Positions 7,695-13,244 of a stretch of DNA of 13,854 nucleotides are shown one piece after another. Below the pieces are notes generated by a model. The model did not search any database, was not told where the DNA came from, and was given only the letters and a program-made list of their open reading frames with translations. The stretch's first letter is position 1. Each line of letters begins with the position of its first letter. The DNA is from an uncultured Bacilli bacterium (lineage in GTDB: Bacteria > Bacillota_I > Bacilli_A > RF39 > UBA660). Position numbers and translations under genes: made by a program. The stretch covers positions 1 through 13,854 of the forward strand of contig CALVIJ010000018.1 in the NCBI GenBank assembly GCA_944329505.1, in the 5' to 3' direction.

Positions 7695-8537
7695 ATGATT
7701 CAATCATATATAAAACGAATATTCAATCTAATAACTCGTCCAGAAATGAAAATATTACCTGGTCAGTTAGCTTTTTTTATCATTTTAGCCATCTTTCCTC
7801 TTTTAACCCTAGTGGGTTATATTAGCTCACAAATGTTATTTTTTATCGAACCCATTGTTGATACTTTAGGTAAGATAATTCCGGAAAATGTAATGCAAAT
7901 AATTTTGCCGTTTGTTGAAAATAGTCATATCACCGGTAATGTTTTATTTTTCATGATAGTCGGTTTTATTTTAGTTTCAAACGGAACTTATTCCATTATC
8001 ATAACGTCAAACGAATTATACAGTATTAAAAATGACGACTACATCAAAGATAGAGTTAAAGCTTTTTTTATGATTATTCTTTTGATGTTTCTATTTATTT
8101 TTATTTTTGTAGTTTTAGCTTATGGAAATACAATTATTGAAAAACTCATGAGTTTAGAGGCTTTATCGTCAATTAACAATCATATTTATTTTGTGTTTGT
8201 TTTATTAAAGTGGCCAATTGCCTTTATCCTAATTTTCTGGATTTTAAAGATTATATATACCATATCACCAGATGAAAAAATATCTAGTAAATTTATGAAT
8301 AAAGGAGCACTATTCACTACAGTTGGGTGGATAATTACTACCGCTGTATATTCATATTATGTATCTAACATTGCTAATTACACTTTATTCTATGGTAGTA
8401 TTGCTGGAATCATTGTCATGATGATTTGGATATATATTTTAACCTACATTTTTGTTATGGGTATTGCTATCAATGCTGATGAATATAATCGTTTTAAAAA
8501 ACAGTATAAAAATAAAAAAACAAATCAGAATAACTAA
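7695..8537 (+). CDS. YihY/BrkB family integral membrane protein
   Basis: Protein of 280 residues, starting at ATG 7695 with GGGAAGAGG (7683-7691) upstream and 19 nt after the GGDEF gene, so in the same operon. It has about six membrane helices and the family's opening pattern: an amphipathic N-terminus, then GQLAFFIILAIFPLLTL. The C-terminal half has the family's ISPDEK loop and the YGSIAGIIVMMIWIYILTY helix. The length matches the family (about 260-310). YihY/BrkB proteins were once mis-called ribonuclease BN; their biochemical role is not settled, with transport or envelope functions proposed. No terminator lies right after the stop, but hairpins begin one base later. Confidence 0.9.
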   Translation: MIQSYIKRIFNLITRPEMKILPGQLAFFIILAIFPLLTLVGYISSQMLFFIEPIVDTLGKIIPENVMQIILPFVENSHITGNVLFFMIVGFILVSNGTYSIIITSNELYSIKNDDYIKDRVKAFFMIILLMFLFIFIFVVLAYGNTIIEKLMSLEALSSINNHIYFVFVLLKWPIAFILIFWILKIIYTISPDEKISSKFMNKGALFTTVGWIITTAVYSYYVSNIANYTLFYGSIAGIIVMMIWIYILTYIFVMGIAINADEYNRFKKQYKNKKTNQNN

Positions 8538-8568
8538 TGGGTATATATATATTACCGGTATATACTCA
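8538..8568 (+). other. Stem-loop directly after the yihY-like stop codon
   Basis: TGGGTATATA (8538-8547) pairs with TATATACTCA (8559-8568), ten pairs including one G-U, around an 11-nt loop. It begins one base after the TAA. No U-run follows, so it is not an intrinsic terminator; it may protect the 3' end of the operon mRNA. The 3' arm contains TATACT (8561-8566), which could alternatively be a -10 box for the RNA candidate that follows. Confidence 0.5.
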
Positions 8569-8574
8569 CCCTAC

Positions 8575-8660
8575 AGACTACTAGTACTTAAAAGATTTAA
8601 CTGTGAATCTCAGAAGTATTAAAGGTAATAGTCTCCTAGTGGCTTTTAAGCCACTTTTTA
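8575..8660 (+). ncRNA. Candidate structured RNA of unknown class ending in a terminator
   Basis: Three nested stems: P1 AGACTA (8575-8580) with TAGTCT (8629-8634); P2 AGTACTT (8583-8589) with AAGTATT (8614-8620, one G-U); P3 AGATT (8593-8597) with AATCT (8606-8610), capped by the loop TAACTGTG. The 3' internal loop AAAGGTAA (8621-8628) is large and asymmetric against CT on the 5' side. A strong terminator follows within 4 nt. TATACT at 8561-8566 would start transcription near 8573, exactly at P1, though the -35 is poor. I do not recognise it as a known riboswitch, 6S, SRP or T-box RNA. Alternatively it is just the 3' UTR of the upstream operon. Confidence 0.4.
8638..8660 (+). terminator. Intrinsic terminator of the 5182-8537 operon or RNA candidate
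   Basis: AGTGGCT and AGCCACT form a 7-8 bp perfect stem (8638-8655) with a tiny loop, followed by TTTTT (8655-8659). This is the strongest terminator in the gap and isolates ltaS from the upstream operon. Confidence 0.85.
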
Positions 8661-8684
8661 AGATAAAAAAAGTAAAGCCCTCTT

Positions 8685-8710
8685 AAAGTATATGTCAAAT
8701 ACTTTTTTTT
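8685..8710 (+). terminator. Possible second A/T-rich terminator
   Basis: AAAGTAT (8685-8691) pairs with ATACTTT (8699-8705) around a 7-nt loop, and eight T follow from 8703. The stem is A/T-rich with one G-C pair, so it is weak alone, but as a back-up behind the terminator at 8638 it would reduce read-through into ltaS. Confidence 0.4.
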
Positions 8711-8722
8711 ATATAAAAAACG

Positions 8723-8731
8723 TGCTATAAT
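8723..8731 (+). promoter_or_regulatory. Extended -10 promoter of ltaS
   Basis: TGCTATAAT: a perfect -10 with the TGn extension. The -35 position (8703-8708) is only a T-run, consistent with an extended -10 promoter not needing one. The start codon is 24 nt downstream. Confidence 0.65.
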
Positions 8732-8754
8732 GTTAAAAGTAATTGAGGTGGAAT

Positions 8755-10803
8755 ATGAAAAAATTTGGCCAGAAATTGATTGGCGTTTTAGAAAAAGCTA
8801 AAGATAATATAATGTATTTTTTCAAAAACAACATTTTATTTACAACATTTATCATAACTTCCTTAATTAATGGTTGTTTGATTCGTTTTTTAACAGTTAA
8901 AAATTATGCGGCTATTTCGCCAATATTAGCAGATTTAGCTTTTATACTATTTGTAGGTTCATTCGCTTATTTCTTTAAACCTAAAAATAGATTTAAATAT
9001 TTTATGACTTGGTCAGTTATTTTGACCTTAGTTTGCTTAATTAACTCAGTTTATTATACAAACTATGTTTCTTTTACATCGTTTTCTCTTTTAGCAACCT
9101 CACTTCAAATAGTTGGAGTTAGTGATGCCTTAGAAACGATTATGGAACTAAAAGACTTTTGTTATATATGGGCTCCATTAACCCTAATTTTTGTTCATCG
9201 TAAACTTTTAAAACAAAATTACTATGCCAAAATAAAGAGCACAGATAAACCAAAAGTTGGCGTTTTAAAAGTATTAGTTGCCGCAGCTATTGTTTTAGGT
9301 TTCTTTGTCTCTGGCTTAACTGGAACAGATATTAGTAGACTATATAAACAGTGGAATAGAGAATATGTTGTTATGAAATTTGGTATATATGTTTACCAAG
9401 GAAATGATCTTATTGCCAGTTTGAAACCGCAAATAAGTCCATTATTTGGTTATGATACAGCGGCTAAAGAATTTCGTGAATATTATGATGAAAATACTCG
9501 CGAAGACAAAACCAACAAATATACAGACATATTCAAAGGAAAAAATGTCATTGCCATACATGCTGAAAGTATACAAAATTACTTGCTAGATACTGAAATC
9601 AATGGAAAACCTATTACTCCTAATTTAAAAAGATTAGCTAGTGAAGGTATGTATTTTTCTAATTTTTATGCCCAAGAAAGTGTAGGAACCAGTAGTGATA
9701 CCGAATTTACTTATAGTACGTCATTACTTCCTGCTAGTAGTGGAACAGTTTTCGTGAGTTATTGGGATCGAGAATATCCTTCAATCCAAAAATTCCTAAA
9801 AGAAGAGGATTATTATGTATTTAGTATGCATGCTAATAAAGGTAATTTCTGGAATAGAGAAGTAATGCATAAAGAATTAGGATACGATAAATTTTATTAC
9901 TATGATAAAGATTATAAATTAGATGAAATGATTGGCCTAGGTCTATCAGACAAATCATTCTTTAACCAATCTGTTCAGAAAATAAAAGATATATCTGAAA
10001 AACACGATAAGTTCTATGGCTTATTAATCATGTTAACTAATCATACACCATTTGATGCGGTAGAAGACACAACCGATTTAGATTTGACATGCAAATATAC
10101 TAAAACCGATGAAATCACCGGTGAACAAGTTGAAGTAGTTAATGATTATTTATCAAATACTACTTTAGGTAAATATTTCACAACAGCTCATTATGCGGAT
10201 GAAGCTATTGGTGAATTTGTCGATCAACTAGATAAAGAAGGATTATTAGAAGACACCGTTTTAGTTATTTATGGCGATCACGATGCTAAAATTAAAAGAG
10301 CAGAATATGATTATTATTATAATTATAATCCAGAAACTGATTCAAAACTTTCTAGTAATGATCCAAATTATGATGAATTTACCAAATACGACTATGAATT
10401 AAACCGTAAAGTGCCATTCATAATATGGACTAAAGATGAAGAGTTAAGAAAAAAAATAAATAAAGAAATTACTACTGTAACTGGTATGTATGATGTTCTT
10501 CCAACATTAGGCAACATGTTAGGAATCTATGATAAATATGCCTTAGGTCATGATGTCTTTAGTACTGATGATCATTATGTAGTATTTCCAAATGGAAACT
10601 GGATAACCGACAAAATGTACTATGATAGTCAAAACGGGGAAGCCATTGTTTTCGATGAAGATTCAGTTATTGATAAAGATTATATCGCTAAATATACCGA
10701 AATAGCTGAAAAAGAAATTGCTGTTTCAAATGATATTATTGTACATGACTTGATCAAAAAGACTAAAGAATCAGACAAAGTAATAAAAGGAGGGCAAAAA
10801 TGA
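8755..10803 (+). CDS. ltaS: Lipoteichoic acid synthase family protein (LtaS-like)
   Basis: Membrane enzyme that polymerises glycerol-phosphate from phosphatidylglycerol onto a glycolipid anchor, outside the membrane. Protein of 682 residues from ATG 8755, with GAGGTG (8745-8750) as ribosome site; the in-frame TTG at 8743 lies in front of that site and is not used. Five membrane helices fill about residues 20-195, then a linker with RLYKQWNREYVVMKFG, then the extracellular sulfatase-type catalytic domain. Landmarks match LtaS: Glu271 (IHAESIQ), the catalytic Thr312 in GTSSDTEF, the NKGNFWNREVMHKELGYDKF block, His430 in NHTPF, and Asp508-His509 in YGDHD. It is slightly longer than typical LtaS (about 640-650). 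The closest alternative is a paralogue such as an LTA primase (YvgJ-like) or a phosphoglycerol transferase acting on another polymer. It is coupled to the next gene by an ATGA overlap. Confidence 0.88.
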   Translation: MKKFGQKLIGVLEKAKDNIMYFFKNNILFTTFIITSLINGCLIRFLTVKNYAAISPILADLAFILFVGSFAYFFKPKNRFKYFMTWSVILTLVCLINSVYYTNYVSFTSFSLLATSLQIVGVSDALETIMELKDFCYIWAPLTLIFVHRKLLKQNYYAKIKSTDKPKVGVLKVLVAAAIVLGFFVSGLTGTDISRLYKQWNREYVVMKFGIYVYQGNDLIASLKPQISPLFGYDTAAKEFREYYDENTREDKTNKYTDIFKGKNVIAIHAESIQNYLLDTEINGKPITPNLKRLASEGMYFSNFYAQESVGTSSDTEFTYSTSLLPASSGTVFVSYWDREYPSIQKFLKEEDYYVFSMHANKGNFWNREVMHKELGYDKFYYYDKDYKLDEMIGLGLSDKSFFNQSVQKIKDISEKHDKFYGLLIMLTNHTPFDAVEDTTDLDLTCKYTKTDEITGEQVEVVNDYLSNTTLGKYFTTAHYADEAIGEFVDQLDKEGLLEDTVLVIYGDHDAKIKRAEYDYYYNYNPETDSKLSSNDPNYDEFTKYDYELNRKVPFIIWTKDEELRKKINKEITTVTGMYDVLPTLGNMLGIYDKYALGHDVFSTDDHYVVFPNGNWITDKMYYDSQNGEAIVFDEDSVIDKDYIAKYTEIAEKEIAVSNDIIVHDLIKKTKESDKVIKGGQK

Positions 10804-11450
10804 AAAAGAAGAAACGTAAAATAAACGTTAAGAGAGTAGCTATTTTAATTATCTTACTACTGTTAATTATCGTTGGGGGAATATTGGCATTCAACAAATT
10901 AACTTCAGATAAAAAAGCAACTAAGGAAGTTCAAGAAGTTGCCTCAATAGATGCTTATGGTTACACTTTAAAAGACAATGCCACTAAATATTATAAAGGT
11001 TTATTTAAAGAACTAGAAAAGGTTTTAAATGCTGATGAAGTTGATGAAGAAAAATATTCTGAACTAGTTGCTAAAATGTTTATTGCAGATTTCTTTAATT
11101 TAAATAACAAAATTAGTAAAAATGATGTTGGTGGCAAACAATTTGTCTACGCTGACTATCAAGAAGATTTTGAAAAATATGCAATGGATTCAGTATATAA
11201 ATCAGTTGAGAGTGATGTTTATGGTAATAGAAATCAATCATTACCAGTTATAACAAATGTCGAAGTTACAAAAGTAGGTAATGACTCTTATACATATGGT
11301 GAAAATACTGATGACAACGCTTATATTTACAATTTTGTAATTGAATATGAAAAAGATATGGGATATCAAACTGAGGGTAGTTTAACCTTAATTCATAATA
11401 ATAATAAAATAGAAGTTGCTTCTATGAGTGAAAAAAGTGCTAGTGAATAG
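10800..11450 (+). CDS. Membrane-anchored extracellular protein coupled to ltaS, unknown family
   Basis: Protein of 216 residues that I cannot name. ATG 10800 overlaps the ltaS TGA (ATGA), with GGAGGG (10789-10794) inside the ltaS coding end, so the two are translated together. The N-terminus is very basic (MKKKKRKINVKR), followed by one membrane helix at about residues 12-31, so the rest faces outside. The outer part has a helical half (about 55-140, including KYYKGLFKELEKVLN and SELVAKMFIADFFNL) and a beta-rich half (about 148-210, including ITNVEVTKVG, YIYNFVIEYEKD and GSLTLIHNNNKIEVASM). That order is compatible with an NTF2-like or similar fold, but this is a guess. Given the coupling, a partner or regulator of the LTA synthase is the natural hypothesis. 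A terminator overlaps its stop codon. Confidence 0.8.
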   Translation: MKKKKRKINVKRVAILIILLLLIIVGGILAFNKLTSDKKATKEVQEVASIDAYGYTLKDNATKYYKGLFKELEKVLNADEVDEEKYSELVAKMFIADFFNLNNKISKNDVGGKQFVYADYQEDFEKYAMDSVYKSVESDVYGNRNQSLPVITNVEVTKVGNDSYTYGENTDDNAYIYNFVIEYEKDMGYQTEGSLTLIHNNNKIEVASMSEKSASE

Positions 11451-11461
11451 GACTTTTTTTT
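11431..11461 (+). terminator. Terminator of the ltaS operon
   Basis: AAAAAAGTGCTA (11431-11442) pairs with TAGGACTTTTTT (11448-11459) with a single G-G mismatch and a GTGAA loop; the 3' arm flows into an eight-T run. The hairpin includes the TAG stop (11448-11450) of the preceding gene. Confidence 0.75.
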
Positions 11462-11468
11462 CATAATA

Positions 11469-11477
11469 TGTTATAAT
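11469..11477 (+). promoter_or_regulatory. Extended -10 promoter of the TasA/CalY-like gene
   Basis: TGTTATAAT, a perfect extended -10, placed 8 nt after the ltaS-operon terminator. No -35 match is present at 11449-11454. The start codon is 18 nt downstream, so the transcript should begin at about the AGGTGAGG ribosome site (11484-11491). Confidence 0.65.
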
Positions 11478-11494
11478 TAAAATAGGTGAGGAGT

Positions 11495-11989
11495 ATGAAA
11501 AAAAATAATATAATAGTCATTACATTGATTGTTATTATTTGTATTATGGCTATAAGCTATGCAGCTTTTTCTACAAAATTAAATATAAATGGTTCCGCAA
11601 ATATTACAAGTGATTGGGATATTAAGATTACAGGTGTAACTACAAAAAATATTCTTGGTGATGCCACTAAAGCTTTTGAACCGGTTGTTTCAGAAACTTC
11701 TGTCACATTTAAAACTAATTTATTTAGTCCAGGTGACAGTATGACATATGAAGTTACCATAGCTAATGAAGGAACCATTGATGCTAAAGTCGATAGTATT
11801 GAAATGACTGAATCAAAAAATCCCGCAATCATTTTTTCAACTAATGGTATTAATGAAGATGACGTATTAGAAGCTGGGGCCAAGCAAACTTATGAAGTAA
11901 CTGTTGCTTATAACAGTAATGTAACAAGCCAACCAGAAGAATTATCTGGAACTTTAACAGTTAAACTTAATTATGTTCAAAATTCATAA
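11495..11989 (+). CDS. TasA/camelysin (CalY)-like secreted protein with SipW-type signal
   Basis: Protein of 164 residues. ATG 11495 is chosen over GTG 11486, which lies within the AGGTGAGG ribosome site. The signal peptide is MKKNN, a hydrophobic core to about residue 20, then SYAAFS; cleavage after Ala24 would leave Phe25 first, as in TasA (AA|F). The mature part (about 140 residues) is an immunoglobulin-like beta domain with the family landmark FSPGDSMTYEVTIANEGTID (about 78-97), matching the PGD...N.G pattern of TasA and CalY. TasA forms biofilm matrix fibres in Bacillus after processing by SipW; CalY is a related surface protein. This one is shorter than TasA (261) and near CalY in style, so fibre formation is uncertain. 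It is monocistronic. The S26B peptidase at 1-663 is a plausible processing enzyme. Confidence 0.85.
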   Translation: MKKNNIIVITLIVIICIMAISYAAFSTKLNINGSANITSDWDIKITGVTTKNILGDATKAFEPVVSETSVTFKTNLFSPGDSMTYEVTIANEGTIDAKVDSIEMTESKNPAIIFSTNGINEDDVLEAGAKQTYEVTVAYNSNVTSQPEELSGTLTVKLNYVQNS

Positions 11990-11991
11990 TT

Positions 11992-12022
11992 AAGTTTTTA
12001 AATACAAAACTTGTGTTTTTTT
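11992..12022 (+). terminator. Probable terminator of the TasA/CalY-like gene
   Basis: AAGTTTT (11992-11998) pairs with AAAACTT (12006-12012) around TAAATAC; GTG and then seven T follow. It starts 2 nt after the stop codon. The stem is A/T-rich and the T-run is offset by 3 nt, so strength is uncertain. Confidence 0.5.
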
Positions 12023-12057
12023 CCTATGTAATGAATATATTAATATAGGTGATACAT

Positions 12058-12408
12058 ATGGAAACAAAAGAAAAATTCAAAGACTTTGTTAAAAGTAATC
12101 CTATATTGTTAAAACATGTCCAAGATGGAAAAATGACTTGGCAAAAGTTTTATGAAATTTATGATCTATATGGTGAAGACAAAGACGCTTGGAAAGATTA
12201 TTTAGTTAAAGAAACTACTCCAGTTAAAGCAGCAACCACCTTTGACTTAGCTAATTTTATTAAAGGTTTAGATTTAGATGGCATTCAAAATGGTGTTAAT
12301 AGTTTACAAAGAGTATTAAGTTTACTTCAAGATATGTCTTCTAATAAAGCAAGTTCCCAAACAAACACCTATAAACCTAGGCCAATATATAAGCACTTTG
12401 ATGACTAA
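12058..12408 (+). CDS. ylbD: YlbD family protein
   Basis: Protein of 116 residues. ATG 12058 is preceded by AGGTGAT (12047-12053); the in-frame GTG at 12049 is part of that site. The N-terminal half has the family pattern: KFKDFVKSNPILLKHVQDGK, then MTWQKFYEIYDLYGED and WKDYL. The C-terminal half is an amphipathic helix (LDGIQNGVNSLQRVLSLLQDM) and a polar tail ending KHFDD. YlbD is called a putative spore coat protein in Bacillus, but it also occurs in lineages with no clear link to sporulation, so that role should not be assumed. The assignment is strengthened by gene order: ylbE and rsmD follow, as in Bacillus. No membrane segment. A possible -10 (TATATT, 12036-12041) lies just upstream without a good -35. 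Confidence 0.82.
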   Translation: METKEKFKDFVKSNPILLKHVQDGKMTWQKFYEIYDLYGEDKDAWKDYLVKETTPVKAATTFDLANFIKGLDLDGIQNGVNSLQRVLSLLQDMSSNKASSQTNTYKPRPIYKHFDD

Positions 12409-12629
12409 TGACCTTAGAATTACAGTTTAAGATAAAAGGAAATGAAAATTACTTAAGGTATTTGAGGGAGCACGCTTACTGGTATAAAATACTTAATCGA
12501 GCCCCCTGGGAATTTACAAGATTCGAAGAAGAAGTAAAACAAGCATACCATTTATCTAAAGTTGATAGATTGGAAAGGGCCTTTAATACCTTTGAAATGC
12601 TCGAAAAAATATTGGTTAGTTTTAAATAA
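12408..12629 (+). CDS. ylbE: YlbE-like protein
   Basis: Small cytoplasmic protein of 73 residues, unknown function. ATG 12408 shares a base with the ylbD stop (TAATG), and no good ribosome site is visible before it, so it is probably translated by re-initiation from ylbD. It has the YlbE pattern: YLRYLREHAYWYKILNRAPWE near residues 14-34, then a helix with KQAYHLSKVDRLERAF and a hydrophobic C-terminal helix (FEMLEKILVSFK). Length matches the family (about 75-80). Position between ylbD and rsmD supports the call. Confidence 0.8.
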   Translation: MTLELQFKIKGNENYLRYLREHAYWYKILNRAPWEFTRFEEEVKQAYHLSKVDRLERAFNTFEMLEKILVSFK

Positions 12630-12640
12630 TGTGTTAAAAT
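12612..12640 (+). promoter_or_regulatory. Possible promoter of rsmD
   Basis: TTGGTT (12612-12617), a 17-nt spacer and TGTTAAAAT (12632-12640), an extended -10. The -35 lies inside the last codons of ylbE. The rsmD start codon is 18 nt beyond the -10, and GGTGAT (12647-12652) is the ribosome site. rsmD may also be read from the ylbD transcript. Confidence 0.55.
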
Positions 12641-12657
12641 ATAAACGGTGATTAATT

Positions 12658-13179
12658 ATGCGCATTATAAGCGGAAAATATCGAGGAAAAAAATTAAAAG
12701 GATTTAATATTCCAGGTACTAGACCAACAATGGATAGAGTAAAAGAATCTTTATTTGGAATAATCCAAACTTACATTCCCGATAGTGCAGTTTTAGATTT
12801 ATTTGCTGGTAGTGGTGCTCTAGGACTAGAAGCAATTAGTAATGGAGCTAAAACCACTTATCTAATTGATAATAGTGAAGAAGCAATTAAAATCATAAAG
12901 GAAAATAGTCAAAACATTGATGAAGATATAAAAATTATTCATATAGACTATAAAAAATTTTTAAAGACTACTGAAAAAAAATTTGATATTATTTTTTTAG
13001 ACCCCCCTTATAAAGAAAATCAACTAGATAAAGCTTTAAAAATAATTGAGGAAAGAGAATTATTAAATGATAAAGGGATTGTTGTCTGCGAATATGAAAT
13101 AGGTAATCCCAAAACAACTTTAAAATTGATAAAAGAAAAAAGTTATGGACCGAAAAAAATAAAAATTTTCGAGAAATAA
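12658..13179 (+). CDS. rsmD: 16S rRNA (guanine-N2-)-methyltransferase RsmD
   Basis: Methylates the exocyclic amine of G966 (E. coli numbering) of 16S rRNA in the assembled small subunit, using S-adenosylmethionine. Protein of 173 residues, close to the usual 180-190. It opens MRIISGKYRGKKL and has RPTMDRVKESLF at 22-33, both family signatures. The SAM-binding motif DLFAGSGALGLEA spans 47-59, an acidic residue after strand 2 is Asp71 (YLIDNS), and the catalytic DPPY is at 115-118. All key residues are present. In Bacillus the same gene (ylbH) follows ylbG and precedes coaD; here it follows ylbE directly and is followed by an ABC exporter instead of coaD. Confidence 0.95.
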   Translation: MRIISGKYRGKKLKGFNIPGTRPTMDRVKESLFGIIQTYIPDSAVLDLFAGSGALGLEAISNGAKTTYLIDNSEEAIKIIKENSQNIDEDIKIIHIDYKKFLKTTEKKFDIIFLDPPYKENQLDKALKIIEERELLNDKGIVVCEYEIGNPKTTLKLIKEKSYGPKKIKIFEK

Positions 13180-13201
13180 CTTTTTTAATTTTAAAAAGGA
13201 T

Positions 13202-13229
13202 TTTACATCTATTATGTCGTATATAAAAT
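13202..13229 (+). promoter_or_regulatory. Possible promoter of the C39 ABC exporter gene
   Basis: TTTACA (13202-13207), a 16-nt spacer and TAAAAT (13224-13229). The start codon is 16 nt beyond. The match is modest and the region is AT-rich, so chance is a real alternative. Confidence 0.35.
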
Positions 13230-13244
13230 AATAAGGGAGGTGAA

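Noticed and set aside
8575..8660. Known riboswitch classes (c-di-GMP, purine, T-box, SAM, glycine) for the hairpin region before ltaS
   Set aside because: None of the conserved core sequences I know for these classes is present; c-di-GMP was considered because of the nearby GGDEF gene, but its core motif is absent.
11557..11883. 108-codon open frame on the minus strand within the TasA/CalY-like gene
   Set aside because: No ribosome site, no recognisable protein features, and it lies wholly opposite a gene with a clear signal peptide and family motifs; it is a by-product of AT-rich coding sequence.
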